The position numbers were made by a program, and so were the translations under genes. Shown here in pieces: positions 37,167 to 45,811 of a DNA stretch of 64,000 bases; positions within the stretch are counted from its first letter, which is position 1; every line of letters begins with the position of its first letter. The notes under the pieces are model-generated. The model was not told the DNA's origin. It was given only the letters and a program-made list of their open reading frames with translations, and did no database searches. This DNA is from DAISIK01 sp036822055 (lineage in GTDB: Bacteria > Verrucomicrobiota > Verrucomicrobiia > Opitutales > Puniceicoccaceae), in assembly GCA_036822055.1 (NCBI GenBank), contig DAISIK010000001.1, positions 62,001-126,000 of the forward strand. Reading direction: 5' to 3'.

Positions 37167-38723
37167 CTATCTCGCCTCGCGGAGTGGCTCACAGAAGGGC
37201 TCCAGATGCCATTCCAGCAAGGCTACCCCCCTGCCCTCAAGGTCGAAGGAAATCTCTCGCACGCCATCTCGCTCCTCTACCATTAGGGCGCGCAATGGAG
37301 CTTCCCGCAGCGCACTGCTATCCTTCCACCGACGGGCATCCTCGGGGCTCAAATAGGGCTCCGCCCCCGCCTCCCGCCAACGGACCGGCGTATTGTTTTC
37401 AGTCTCGGTCACTCGGAAGAGCTTCGGACGGTAAAACCCCTCCCCTGCTCCACACTTTACTCTCACTCGGCGCGCTGAATGCCGTTCTCCTTCTGCCGCC
37501 TCAAAAGCATAGACCATCACTTGGCGGGTTTCCTCGTTTCCAGCTACCAAGGCGTTGATCAATTCACTGCCTCCCTCGACCGAGGCGGAAAAACGGTTTT
37601 CTTTCAGACGACAGAGTAATTGGTGGGCGAGGTAGTTGGGCTTCCGAATGTTTTGCTGGTTTAGCATGCCGTAGTTTCCGTGGAAGGTCTCCCTTCCGTA
37701 GCCGACCTGGTTGTAAATGTCGGACAAATTCCAATACGCAAAAGAATCTGCCATCGCATGGCACTCACTCATCGTCTTGACGATAAATGCTGCCTCGTTC
37801 TCAGACTCTCGCTCTGGATCGCAGGGAAACCACGAGCGGCCCCATTCATTCCAGTGAATCTCACCCTTAAAGCCCCGCTCATCACAAATTTTGCGAACCC
37901 CTCGGATGACTCCCGCCGCAAAATTGGGGGATTTGCTGATCTTATCGGTCTGTGGACCATCAAAAGGAGAGAGGGCCTGGTCCGAGTCCGAATCGTTGTT
38001 GTAACAGTGGGTGATTATGTAATCCGGCACGCAATCGTTCCCCGCTCCGAACTCGAGTAAATCGCCAACCCACTCCCCGCGAGCCGTCGAGGGACCTCCC
38101 ACCCGGAAGTTTGCATCAACTCTCTTAATGGCGCGGAAAGTCCGCTTCCAAACTTCCATCCATAATTCCTGTCCTCCCACCCAAAATCCTCCTTCGAGAT
38201 TTGCCTCATTCCAAACCTCAAAGAGCCAGTCGCGCATCCGCCGCCTTCCATAGCGTTGCGCCATTTCGCGAACCGACTGCTCCACAAACGCCTCCCACCA
38301 TCCCAGGTCGCTAGGCACATGAGCCGAGCCCGCCGTCCCGTCGAAAGGTCGCTTTTCCAGGCTCTCTGCCTTCAACTCCGGGGTGAAGCAGGTCGTAAAC
38401 ATCGGAGTCACCCCCCGTTCAATGCATCCATCAAAATAGGTGTTGAGCATCGAAAAATTGCTCCTCGCCCCACGCTTGCTCTCATCCATGAAACCCTGGG
38501 GATCCCGATCATACGAACGGTTCGAGGCTCCGTACATTCCAACCGCCCGCACCGTGTGGGCGCCAATCTCATCTCGGGCCATTTCCAGCGCTTCATGCAC
38601 CTTCGACCAACTCAACCATTTGAACTGGTCGATATTTACAATGCCTGCCCAAGTCGGTTTCAAAGGAGCCGGGCGACCCGCAAAATCTGGAGCGATGGTG
38701 AGTACAGGGTGTTCAAAAGACAT
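37167..38723 (-). CDS. Glycoside hydrolase of the GH39 type (beta-xylosidase-like)
   Basis: About 518 residues from ATG 38723. The sequence has the clan GH-A layout with acid/base Glu173 in LFEVWNEANLEGGF and nucleophile Glu293 in IHWNEWGRSW. The N-terminal barrel and C-terminal beta-sandwich lengths match GH39 xylosidases. No signal peptide is visible with this start, so it may be cytosolic; an upstream start would add a short hydrophobic stretch but is less convincing. It is divergent from a VanZ-like gene. The substrate is a guess from the family. Confidence 0.75.
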   Translation of the reverse strand: MSFEHPVLTIAPDFAGRPAPLKPTWAGIVNIDQFKWLSWSKVHEALEMARDEIGAHTVRAVGMYGASNRSYDRDPQGFMDESKRGARSNFSMLNTYFDGCIERGVTPMFTTCFTPELKAESLEKRPFDGTAGSAHVPSDLGWWEAFVEQSVREMAQRYGRRRMRDWLFEVWNEANLEGGFWVGGQELWMEVWKRTFRAIKRVDANFRVGGPSTARGEWVGDLLEFGAGNDCVPDYIITHCYNNDSDSDQALSPFDGPQTDKISKSPNFAAGVIRGVRKICDERGFKGEIHWNEWGRSWFPCDPERESENEAAFIVKTMSECHAMADSFAYWNLSDIYNQVGYGRETFHGNYGMLNQQNIRKPNYLAHQLLCRLKENRFSASVEGGSELINALVAGNEETRQVMVYAFEAAEGERHSARRVRVKCGAGEGFYRPKLFRVTETENNTPVRWREAGAEPYLSPEDARRWKDSSALREAPLRALMVEERDGVREISFDLEGRGVALLEWHLEPFCEPLREAR

Positions 38724-38843
38724 TGCTCCAAAATGGATCTGGCACCAAATCAAGCAAAGGAAAAAACAGTTTCCCGCTCGACCTTTCACCACCTCCACGC
38801 CCCACTCTTGCCAGACCGACTCATTCCGCACTTTTCATTTTCC

Positions 38844-39281
38844 ATGCTTCGATTCCGTTTTGTGAGGTATTGTTCCTTTGCCATCCTGGCGACCCTCGGT
38901 GCCGTCATCGTCTACCTCTCGGCGACCAGCTCGCCCAACCTCGCCGAACAACCGTGGATCCCCGGTTTTGTCACCTATTGGGCCGACCGCAACCCCAACC
39001 TCCGCACCGCCGTACCCTTTTTTCTCATTTCCATTCCCCTACCCTTCACCTGCAGATCCTGGCCTACCGCCGTCCGCTTCGATCTGCTCTTCAATCGTGC
39101 CGTCACTGTTTTTTTCCTGCTTCTTGGCGTCGAGATTATGCAGCTCGGTATTGAAACCAGAACCTTCGATTTCGCGGACATCTTCTTCGGATCTATCGGC
39201 AGCCTGCTTGGCTTGCTCTGCGGACTAGCAATTTGGGTCTTCGTCACCGGTCGTCTTGATGTCGATGGAGAAAGACGCTAG
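38844..39281 (+). CDS. VanZ-like membrane protein
   Basis: About 145 residues from ATG 38844, with four likely transmembrane helices. The pattern E-x-x-Q followed by R-x-x-D-x-x-D and a glycine pair (VEIMQLGIETRTFDFADIFFGSIGSLLG) is that of the VanZ-like family. Its function in most bacteria is unknown; it is not evidence of glycopeptide resistance. The frame is open far upstream on the strand opposite the GH39 gene, but that part is a shadow. Confidence 0.65.
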   Translation: MLRFRFVRYCSFAILATLGAVIVYLSATSSPNLAEQPWIPGFVTYWADRNPNLRTAVPFFLISIPLPFTCRSWPTAVRFDLLFNRAVTVFFLLLGVEIMQLGIETRTFDFADIFFGSIGSLLGLLCGLAIWVFVTGRLDVDGERR

Positions 39282-39434
39282 CCCTCGAATTTTCGATCCT
39301 CTCCCTCCCTCCGAACCCCAGCCATACGTCAATTCTGACCTCATGCAGTCGAGCCTTTGCACCCTCAACTTTGTATTGCGTGAGTGAAAATGTTTCTGAA
39401 AATCAAAACCAATCTAATTCCTTCCCTCCATTCC

Positions 39435-40325
39435 ATGAAATCATCCCTCCTCATCCTACCCCTCTTCGCTGCCTCAACCGCATCGGCCATCCTTAGTTAC
39501 TCCACTGACTTTGAGAACTTCTCCCTCGGCAGCGATACCAACCCAGCCAACCCCCTTTTTGTAGACCCACTCATGGGTGCCAATAACTGGAAGGGGAACG
39601 GTCTCTCCGGCTACGATGCTGAAATCGTCGACGTCGGGGGCTCGAATGGCCAAGTCCTCCGCCTTTCCAATGCTCTCCCGAGTGGAAATTTCGATTCCAC
39701 CCACCCCACTACCCCTTTCCTGGATCCAGCAATCGGGCAAACTGGCTCCGGTGGCACGCCCGGCATCTTCCGATTCTCCTTCGATTTCTCATCCGTTCTC
39801 AGTACCGAGCAGGTTGGTCTGGAAGTCGATGTCTCACCCTTCGCTTCCGGGACCACCTTCCGGCAAGGGATCCTTCGAATTCAGGATTTCGGGGATAGCA
39901 ATGGCGGCCTTACCCTCAGCTGGATCGATTACTTCGACAGTGCTTTTGAGCAGACCTTCATCGCTACCGGTCTGAGCCGGACGGCCTGGCACAACGTCGA
40001 AGCCGAACTCTCGATCCTCAACGGTAGTGACAACGACATTTTCAACATTACCGTCAATTCAGCCCCTTTCGCCTTCACCCTCGGAAGCTGGGAAGGCTTC
40101 TACGAAGACACCCTTGCTGGCCCCAAGGCGGCTGACAGTTTGATTTTCCGGGTTCCGAACCCAACTTCCGGCCTACCTGCCGTCGATGGCAACGGTCTCT
40201 ACTTTGACAATGTTGCCATTTCCGCCGAGGTCATCCCGGAAGTTTCAGCCGTGTTCATTCTCGCCTTCTCTGGCCTCCTCGGTGCCCTCCGTCGCCCCCG
40301 GCGTAGCGTCGTCTCAACCCGCTAG
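39435..40325 (+). CDS. PEP-CTERM-type exported protein
   Basis: About 296 residues from ATG 39435, which gives a signal peptide (SSLLILPLFAASTASA). The middle is a beta-sandwich with DFENFSLGSDTN and FYFD-like strands. The tail reads IPEVSAV, a hydrophobic segment (FILAFSGLLGAL), then RRPRRS: the PEP motif is PEV here instead of PEP. It is a likely exosortase substrate with no exosortase in the window. The upstream reading from 39384 would add 17 residues. Confidence 0.7.
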   Translation: MKSSLLILPLFAASTASAILSYSTDFENFSLGSDTNPANPLFVDPLMGANNWKGNGLSGYDAEIVDVGGSNGQVLRLSNALPSGNFDSTHPTTPFLDPAIGQTGSGGTPGIFRFSFDFSSVLSTEQVGLEVDVSPFASGTTFRQGILRIQDFGDSNGGLTLSWIDYFDSAFEQTFIATGLSRTAWHNVEAELSILNGSDNDIFNITVNSAPFAFTLGSWEGFYEDTLAGPKAADSLIFRVPNPTSGLPAVDGNGLYFDNVAISAEVIPEVSAVFILAFSGLLGALRRPRRSVVSTR

Positions 40326-40357
40326 TTTTCAGGATTCCTCCCGTCCGGTTATTCCCG

Positions 40358-41647
40358 GTGTCGGAATCAACGCCCAAGGATTCTCCCGAGAGATTTCACC
40401 TCGCCATCTGGGGGATCAATTACTCCCCCGAGGTAACCGGGATAGGTCCCTACAATACCCTGCTCGCTGAGTTCGCTCGCCGCCGCGGACATCCGGTCAC
40501 CGTGGTCACCAGCTTCCCCTACTACCCGGCGTGGCAAAAAGATCCTGTTGATCGCCGGTTCCTCTTTCGCAAGGACTTGATCAACGGCGTCTCCGTTCAC
40601 CGCACCTGGCATTACGTGCCGCGCAAGGTCTCTGCTCTCAGGAGGATTCTTCACGAGGCAACCTTCGTAGCCACCAGTTTCATCCGCATCCTCACGCTTA
40701 AGAGGCCCGATTTCCTCTTCGTTGTCTCGCCCCCTCTGGCCCTTGGATTTGCCGCCTGGGTTTACCGGCTCCTTCGCCGGGTTCCCTACGCTTTTCACGT
40801 TCAGGATCTCCAGCCCGACGCCGCTGCCAGTCTTGGGATGATCAAGCCGGGTAGATTCGTCCGAGCCCTCTACTGGCTCGAATCTTTTTCCTACCGCAAG
40901 GCCAATCTCGTCTCCGGCATCAGCCCCGGAATGCTCGAGGCTTTCCGTTCCAAAGGCGTCGCCGAATCGAAACTCGTCTACTTCCCCAATCCGGTTGTCC
41001 TTCCCGAGACAGTCGGCGGCTCACCGGTCCGGAAGGGTGCCTTCCGAGAAACCCATCAGGTGCCCGAAAATACATTCCTGGTGGTTTATTCAGGGAACGT
41101 CGGTGTCAAACAGGGGCTCGATACAGTGGTCCGCGCCATTCGCCTGCTCGACCACACGGTAGACCTCCTGCTCCTGATCTGCGGAGAGGGAGCCGCCAAA
41201 ACAGCACTCCAGGAACTTGTCGGAGATTGTCCGAAAATTCGTTTTCTCCCTCTCCTTTCGAGCGATCTCTACCAACAAATGCTCACCGATGCGGATCTGA
41301 GCCTCGTCTCCCAACAGGCCAACTCTGGCGCTGCCTTTTTCCCCTCGAAGCTTTTGAGTCTTTTTGCATCACAAACCCCTGTTCTGGCCATCGCAGATAC
41401 CGAAAGCGTGGTTAGCGAGGTCATTCTCACCCACGACGCGGGCTTTCTCTGTCAGCCTTCCGATCCAGCTCTCCTCGCCGAGAAACTCTTCGATCTAAAG
41501 GATCAAACCGCAGAACTCAAAAAGCGGGCCGCCAATGGTTATCATTTCATTCAACAGTTTGAGGTTAGTAAAGTCCTACCAAACTTTCTCGATCGCCTTG
41601 CTCTCAGTGCCCGACGCAGGAATCGAACCCCTGACGATAAGGGATGA
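40358..41647 (+). CDS. WcaI/WbuB-like glycosyltransferase (family 4)
   Basis: A 429-residue GT-B glycosyltransferase. The N-terminal domain has GINYSPEVTGIGPYN and VTSFPYYPAW, as in the colanic-acid WcaI type. The nucleotide-sugar domain has VVYSGNVGVKQGLDT and FFPSKLLSLFASQTPVLAI. It starts at a GTG, 32 bases after the PEP-CTERM gene. The C terminus ends in RRRNRTPDDKG, which is encoded by a tRNA-like stretch and may not be native to the enzyme. Expected role: transfer of a sugar during exopolysaccharide or O-chain synthesis. Confidence 0.85.
   Translation: MSESTPKDSPERFHLAIWGINYSPEVTGIGPYNTLLAEFARRRGHPVTVVTSFPYYPAWQKDPVDRRFLFRKDLINGVSVHRTWHYVPRKVSALRRILHEATFVATSFIRILTLKRPDFLFVVSPPLALGFAAWVYRLLRRVPYAFHVQDLQPDAAASLGMIKPGRFVRALYWLESFSYRKANLVSGISPGMLEAFRSKGVAESKLVYFPNPVVLPETVGGSPVRKGAFRETHQVPENTFLVVYSGNVGVKQGLDTVVRAIRLLDHTVDLLLLICGEGAAKTALQELVGDCPKIRFLPLLSSDLYQQMLTDADLSLVSQQANSGAAFFPSKLLSLFASQTPVLAIADTESVVSEVILTHDAGFLCQPSDPALLAEKLFDLKDQTAELKKRAANGYHFIQQFEVSKVLPNFLDRLALSARRRNRTPDDKG
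41608..41640 (-). other. tRNA-like 3' fragment
   Basis: The minus strand reads GGGGTTCGATTCCTGCGTC and then GGGCA, which resembles the T-arm and acceptor end of a tRNA, but the T stem is imperfect and no matching 5' acceptor half is found on this side. It is probably a remnant, for example of an integration at a tRNA gene, or a chance match. It overlaps the 3' end of the glycosyltransferase gene and gives its odd C terminus. Confidence 0.35.
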
Positions 41648-41663
41648 ATCCGGCATGATTCAT
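41644..41663. repeat. Short inverted repeat after the glycosyltransferase gene
   Basis: ATGAATC (41644-41650) pairs with GATTCAT (41657-41663) across the six-base loop CGGCAT. It sits next to the tRNA-like fragment and covers the glycosyltransferase stop codon. No T-run follows, so it is not an obvious terminator. Confidence 0.35.
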
Positions 41664-41750
41664 GCAAACGACTGGTTAGCATCAATTTTACCGGTTGACA
41701 TCCAATTCATGCCTCAATTTCGTCCTTAGTCATTGGGTCCCACCAGCGTC

Positions 41751-42674
41751 ATGAAAAATCTTCTCGTTCTACCACTCCTCGCCTCCGCCCTGTGCGCGTC
41801 TCCTTTTGTCGTCATTAACGATTTTGAGACCGATATAAGCGGCATTCTGCCTGTCTATGCTCCCGGCGAGGATACGAGTAACACGGTCATCTTCCGCGTC
41901 GAAAATGGCGGTCCCACCTTCGACGATGGCTTCATTCCCGGCAACATCCCCGGAGCCGGCGGTAGTGCCTCGTATCTGGAACTCGATATGCTCGCCTTCG
42001 ACTCCTCGGATAATTTCGTCGGCGTCATTCAGGGTCCCCGCGTCCAGTGGAATGTTCCCACCGGGGTGCTTCCATTCATCAGCGGCCAAGGTCACCGTGT
42101 TTCAATCTATCTCGACGATGCCAATAATGGCGACTCCGAGGGAAGTTACTACCCCGCCGGTTCCGCTATCTTTTGGCAGCCTGGAATGATGGGCGCCTCC
42201 ACCACTGCGCGAGTAGCAGCAGGCGGCTTCGGCATCCGCACTATCGACGTCGATCCGACTGCCAATGTCGATCTCCGCTGGTTCGCCACCGCCGATGGCG
42301 ACGCTATCGGCTACAACGATGCCTCTGCTGCCATTCAATCGACCGAACTCTCAAAGGGCTGGTATACCTTCGAAACGCGTTGGGTCGACGATCTCAACGG
42401 GATGGTTGATGAAATTAATCGAATCTTTGATGACTCTGGCAATCTAGTCGCCACCTACATTCGGAGCAGTATCATCCCAGTCAGCTTCGTGGGTGGTCTC
42501 GGCAATGTTTCTGTCGGAGGCGGCACCGACGAAATTGGCGGTCCCGTCAGCCTTCTCACCCTCATTGGGATTGATCGACCAACCCTCATCGTCCCTGAGG
42601 CCAGCACCACTATTCTCGTCCTTCTTGGAGCAATTCCACTCTTGACTCGGAGGCGTCAGTCACTTCACCTTTGA
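41751..42674 (+). CDS. PEP-CTERM-type exported protein
   Basis: About 307 residues from ATG 41751. A short signal peptide ends near ALCASPF. The body is a beta-rich domain with many Asp/Gly/Asn residues. The tail reads VPEASTTILVLLGAIPLLTRRRQ, a PEP-CTERM variant with PEA. It is followed closely by a gene for a 45-residue exported peptide. It has no recognised family apart from its sorting tail. Confidence 0.7.
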   Translation: MKNLLVLPLLASALCASPFVVINDFETDISGILPVYAPGEDTSNTVIFRVENGGPTFDDGFIPGNIPGAGGSASYLELDMLAFDSSDNFVGVIQGPRVQWNVPTGVLPFISGQGHRVSIYLDDANNGDSEGSYYPAGSAIFWQPGMMGASTTARVAAGGFGIRTIDVDPTANVDLRWFATADGDAIGYNDASAAIQSTELSKGWYTFETRWVDDLNGMVDEINRIFDDSGNLVATYIRSSIIPVSFVGGLGNVSVGGGTDEIGGPVSLLTLIGIDRPTLIVPEASTTILVLLGAIPLLTRRRQSLHL

Positions 42675-42705
42675 TCAGGCACCAAATCTCGAACTACCAG
42701 AAATC

Positions 42706-42843
42706 ATGGCAAAAAAATTCATCACTCTTAGCGCTATCGGCCTCTTCGTCGTAGCGACCGCCCTCTCTGCTCGCAGTCTCCGTCCTCCAAGCGGAGGCGG
42801 CCCAGTCGTCACCGATCCGGTTGTGGTCATCTCACCGAACTGA
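42706..42843 (+). CDS. 45-residue exported peptide
   Basis: This short frame begins MAKKFITLSAIGLFVVATALSA, a typical signal peptide, and ends in a Gly/Pro/Val-rich stretch (RPPSGGGPVVTDP). The predicted mature part would be only about 22 residues. It lies 31 bases after the PEP-CTERM gene and is followed by a strong terminator. No family is recognised. The signal peptide and the position before a terminator make a real gene likely. Confidence 0.5.
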   Translation: MAKKFITLSAIGLFVVATALSARSLRPPSGGGPVVTDPVVVISPN

Positions 42844-42899
42844 CCAGTCCAATCGTCGCAGTCTCTGCAACCATCCCGGTACTCAAATCTTTACCTCGA

Positions 42900-42930
42900 G
42901 GCGCAAACCTATCTGGTTTGCGCCTTTTCT
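42900..42930 (+). terminator. Rho-independent terminator
   Basis: GGCGCAAACC (42900-42909) pairs perfectly with GGTTTGCGCC (42915-42924) around a five-base loop, followed by TTTTCT. It ends the transcript of the PEP-CTERM gene and the small peptide gene. Confidence 0.85.
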
Positions 42931-43011
42931 GTTTGGTCACTCGGGGGACGCGCTGAGGGTGCTATTTTTGGCATCACCATCCTTTCCCTTCTCTCCCTTC
43001 CTGCCCTACTC

Positions 43012-44313
43012 TTGGATTTCAAGGGCACCCTTCGCGCCGCCTCCGGTCCGCACGGCAAGATTCCTCTCCTCTTCTCCTGGCTCCTCGTCGCCTTCATCCT
43101 CGTTGTTGGACCACTCAACCCCAACATGAGTTTGGAGTTCGACCCCCACATCGGTGCCCCCGTCCTTCTTCCGGTCGACTACGAACCGACCCTTCCCTCC
43201 GCCATCATTGCAGAGCGATCTCTCCTTTACGGAGGACTCCTCATTGGTGCCATGGTGCAATCGCTCGCCCTCTTCAAAATCCTCGACTCCCGCACCCGGA
43301 TCCGGCGAATCATTGGCGTTCTCGCCATCAATGCCCTCCTCGCTTCCATCATTGGTGCCAGCTTAAAACTCGGCGGCTCAGAGAAAATTCTCGGTTTTGC
43401 CCAACCGGTTCATCCTGAATTTTTCGGCCCCTTCAGATATCATAATCATTGGACTGCCTTCGCCATTCTTGGCTTTTTTCAGGCTTTTTCCCTCGCCCTC
43501 TATTACTTCCGCCAAGACAAACGTACTTCACCGGAAAAATTCCATGGCTACCACTTCGCCTTTCTCGGCTTTGCCGTCACCATCGGAATGACGCTGCCGC
43601 TTTCCGGCGCCCGCGCCGGCATTCTTTTCGCCCTGCTCACTGGATTCACTGCCTGGTTTCTTTGCCTTCGCTTCGGCCTTGGAGAGCCGAAATCCAGCAG
43701 ACACCGCTCTCAAAGCCCTCTCCGCTCCTTCCTTCTCCCGGGTCTGATCGCCCTCATCTCAGTGGGCTGCATCCTTCTCCTTGCCAATAAAGAGCTTTCC
43801 AGCGCTGTCCGGGAAACCCGTCAAAGCCTGGAAGTCGCTCGAGACAAAGGATTCGAAAGCCTCGAAACTCCCCGACTTTCCGGAGCATGGAAGGAAATGG
43901 GAGAGTTAATTTCACAGCGACCCGTCTTCGGTTGGGGCTTTGGGGGCCACCTCTATGCTTTTTATCTGGTTGCTAGCCCAGAGTACCGAAATCCGGATGG
44001 AAGCGTCTTTGCCAGAAAAGAATTTGCCCACAATGATTGGCTCCAATTCATCGCTGAAATCGGCTTGGTCGGCTTCCTTGCCCTGATTGTTCCACCCCTC
44101 ATCCTGTGGTGGCGGAATCGTCAGACCAAAATCACCTCTCCCTTCGCTGCCACCCTCGGCTCCGGGTGCCTCCTCGTCCTTCTCCTCGCTACCTTCGAAT
44201 TTCCCTTGAGCAACCCAGCCATCCTCCTTCTCTTTTTTGTCCAGGCAACGCTCTCCCTCCGGTATCACCACCTCGAAGCTTCCGCACAGGGCAAAGTGAA
44301 CCGGCTGGACTGA
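43012..44313 (+). CDS. O-antigen ligase/polymerase-like membrane protein
   Basis: A 433-residue protein with about ten transmembrane helices and the Wzy_C-type motif: a large loop, then GWGFGGHLYAFY and AHNDWLQFIAEIGLVGFLALI. It would join O-chain to lipid A core or polymerise glycan units in the inner membrane. The start is unclear: TTG 43012 is the only usual start codon, but the same frame remains open upstream and encodes a hydrophobic stretch (AIFGITILSLLSLPALL) that looks like a first helix with no ATG, GTG or TTG before it. Confidence 0.75.
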   Translation: MDFKGTLRAASGPHGKIPLLFSWLLVAFILVVGPLNPNMSLEFDPHIGAPVLLPVDYEPTLPSAIIAERSLLYGGLLIGAMVQSLALFKILDSRTRIRRIIGVLAINALLASIIGASLKLGGSEKILGFAQPVHPEFFGPFRYHNHWTAFAILGFFQAFSLALYYFRQDKRTSPEKFHGYHFAFLGFAVTIGMTLPLSGARAGILFALLTGFTAWFLCLRFGLGEPKSSRHRSQSPLRSFLLPGLIALISVGCILLLANKELSSAVRETRQSLEVARDKGFESLETPRLSGAWKEMGELISQRPVFGWGFGGHLYAFYLVASPEYRNPDGSVFARKEFAHNDWLQFIAEIGLVGFLALIVPPLILWWRNRQTKITSPFAATLGSGCLLVLLLATFEFPLSNPAILLLFFVQATLSLRYHHLEASAQGKVNRLD

Positions 44314-44337
44314 GAACCCGTCCGCTCCAGTGGATCT

Positions 44338-44868
44338 CTACCTTTCTGGGATTAAGCCCGCGCTCCGCAGTTTTTTCATTTTCGGCGCGATCACATAAGC
44401 ACAATAACCACCGTAGGGATTCCGCTCAAAGTAACCTTGGTGGTAGGATTCAGCCGGATAAAAGTCCCGCAACGGCTCAATCTGGGTCACGATGGGCTGC
44501 TCAAAAAGCTTCGCCGCCTCAGCCTTCGAACGTTCCGCCATTTCCTTTTGCCCCTCATCCAGGTAAAAAATCACCGATCGGTACTGAGTGCCAACATCGG
44601 CACCCTGTCGGTTCAAGGTCGTTGGATCATGGGACCTCCAAAAAACCTCCAACAAATCCGCGTAAGTCACCCTTGACGGAACGAATCGGATCCGCACCAC
44701 CTCAGCATGCCCGGTCTTTCCTGTCGTTACCTCCTCGTAGCTCGGATCGGCCACTGTTCCGCCAGCGTAACCGCTTTCCGCCTCCAGCACGCCCTCCATC
44801 GCCTCAAACACCGCCTCGGTGCACCAAAAGCACCCAGAACCAAAGATTGCGATTTCATGTTCACTCAT
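44338..44868 (-). CDS. msrA: Peptide methionine sulfoxide reductase A
   Basis: A 176-residue repair enzyme that reduces methionine-S-sulfoxide in proteins. The catalytic Cys13 lies in the motif GSGCFWC. Other family marks are SGYAGGTVADPSYEEV, GHAEVVRI, SHDPTTLNRQGADVGTQYRSV and HQGYFERNP. No signal peptide is seen. It converges with the O-antigen ligase gene and diverges from the PAP2 gene. Confidence 0.95.
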   Translation of the reverse strand: MSEHEIAIFGSGCFWCTEAVFEAMEGVLEAESGYAGGTVADPSYEEVTTGKTGHAEVVRIRFVPSRVTYADLLEVFWRSHDPTTLNRQGADVGTQYRSVIFYLDEGQKEMAERSKAEAAKLFEQPIVTQIEPLRDFYPAESYHQGYFERNPYGGYCAYVIAPKMKKLRSAGLIPER

Positions 44869-45058
44869 CCCTCAATAGCTGTCCATAAATTCATTCAAAG
44901 CAACCTGGTGCCATCCTTCCGGCGCATTCCGAAAATATGCGTCCTCTGCTTCGCTTTCATATCGGTCCCGTCGCCGTCAAAAACTTCGAGCGTAAGCAAG
45001 TTTCGGGATTGCCCTCGACCCCTGAAGAGAAACCATTCTGGGAATTCCCGAACCGATC

Positions 45059-45811
45059 ATGCACCGCGTTTCTCACACACACCTCCGCCAGCTTCTCTGG
45101 GTGCCGCTGGTCTGTGCTGTCCTCGCCAGCGTCCTCATCAACCTTTCCAACCTCGACCTCAATTTCAGCGCCCGGGTCTTCGACTTTGAAACCCGATCCT
45201 GGTACGGCCAGGATAGCGAAATCTGCAAGTGGGTCTACGCCAACGGACCCAAAGCCGCCCTGCTGCTGGGAGTCTCCGGTCTCTTCATTTTTATCCTCAG
45301 CTGGCGGAATCGTCCCCGCAACGCTACCCCTCGGGCTACCTACCTTGCCCTCTGCGTCATTGTCGGCCCCGGTCTTCTTGTTAATGCTACTTTTAAAGAC
45401 AATTTCGGCCGTCCCAGACCCCGAGATACCATCGCTTTTGGGGGTTCCGACCAGTTCCTTCCGGTCGGAGAGATCGGCCCCTTGGCCCATCGGAAGAGTT
45501 TCCCCTCCGGCCACGCTTCCATGGGCTTCGTCCTCGCCGCTCCCGCCCTCTTCTTCGGACCTCGCAGGCGACGAATCTTTTACGCCTGGGTCTGCCTCGG
45601 GGTCGCTTCCGGTATCGGTATCGGTCTTGTCCGCATCGCTCAAGGTGGCCACTGGTTCAGCGATGTCCTTTGGTCGGCTGTCTTCGTCTACTACGCAATG
45701 CTCGCTGCCGGTTTACTGACCAAGCAAATCCTGCCGATTCCAGATCCCTACCGCCCCTTTTCCTCTCCCAATTATTCCCGACTTCCGTCTTCCCCCTCAG
45801 CCCTCTCATGA
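45059..45811 (+). CDS. PAP2 phosphatase, membrane
   Basis: A 250-residue membrane protein with about five to six helices. The three PAP2 motifs are present: KDNFGRPRPRD, SFPSGHAS and RIAQGGHWFSDV. Such enzymes remove phosphate from lipids; membership in an envelope cluster next to an ArnT-like gene suggests lipid A or undecaprenyl pyrophosphate as substrate, but this is inference. The stop overlaps the next start (ATGA). Confidence 0.8.
   Translation: MHRVSHTHLRQLLWVPLVCAVLASVLINLSNLDLNFSARVFDFETRSWYGQDSEICKWVYANGPKAALLLGVSGLFIFILSWRNRPRNATPRATYLALCVIVGPGLLVNATFKDNFGRPRPRDTIAFGGSDQFLPVGEIGPLAHRKSFPSGHASMGFVLAAPALFFGPRRRRIFYAWVCLGVASGIGIGLVRIAQGGHWFSDVLWSAVFVYYAMLAAGLLTKQILPIPDPYRPFSSPNYSRLPSSPSALS

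Noticed and set aside
38256..38843. Upstream extension of the VanZ-like protein by 196 residues.
   Set aside because: That part lies opposite the GH39 gene and has no membrane or family character; the ATG at 38844 fits the family.
41695..41725. TTGACA before the 41751 gene considered as a promoter.
   Set aside because: No convincing -10 hexamer lies 16-18 bases downstream.
44937..45719. A plus-strand frame starting MRPLLRFHIGPVAVKNF before the PAP2 gene.
   Set aside because: The beginning looks coding-like but no stop or family supports it, and most of it overlaps the PAP2 gene in another frame; a short lost gene cannot be shown.
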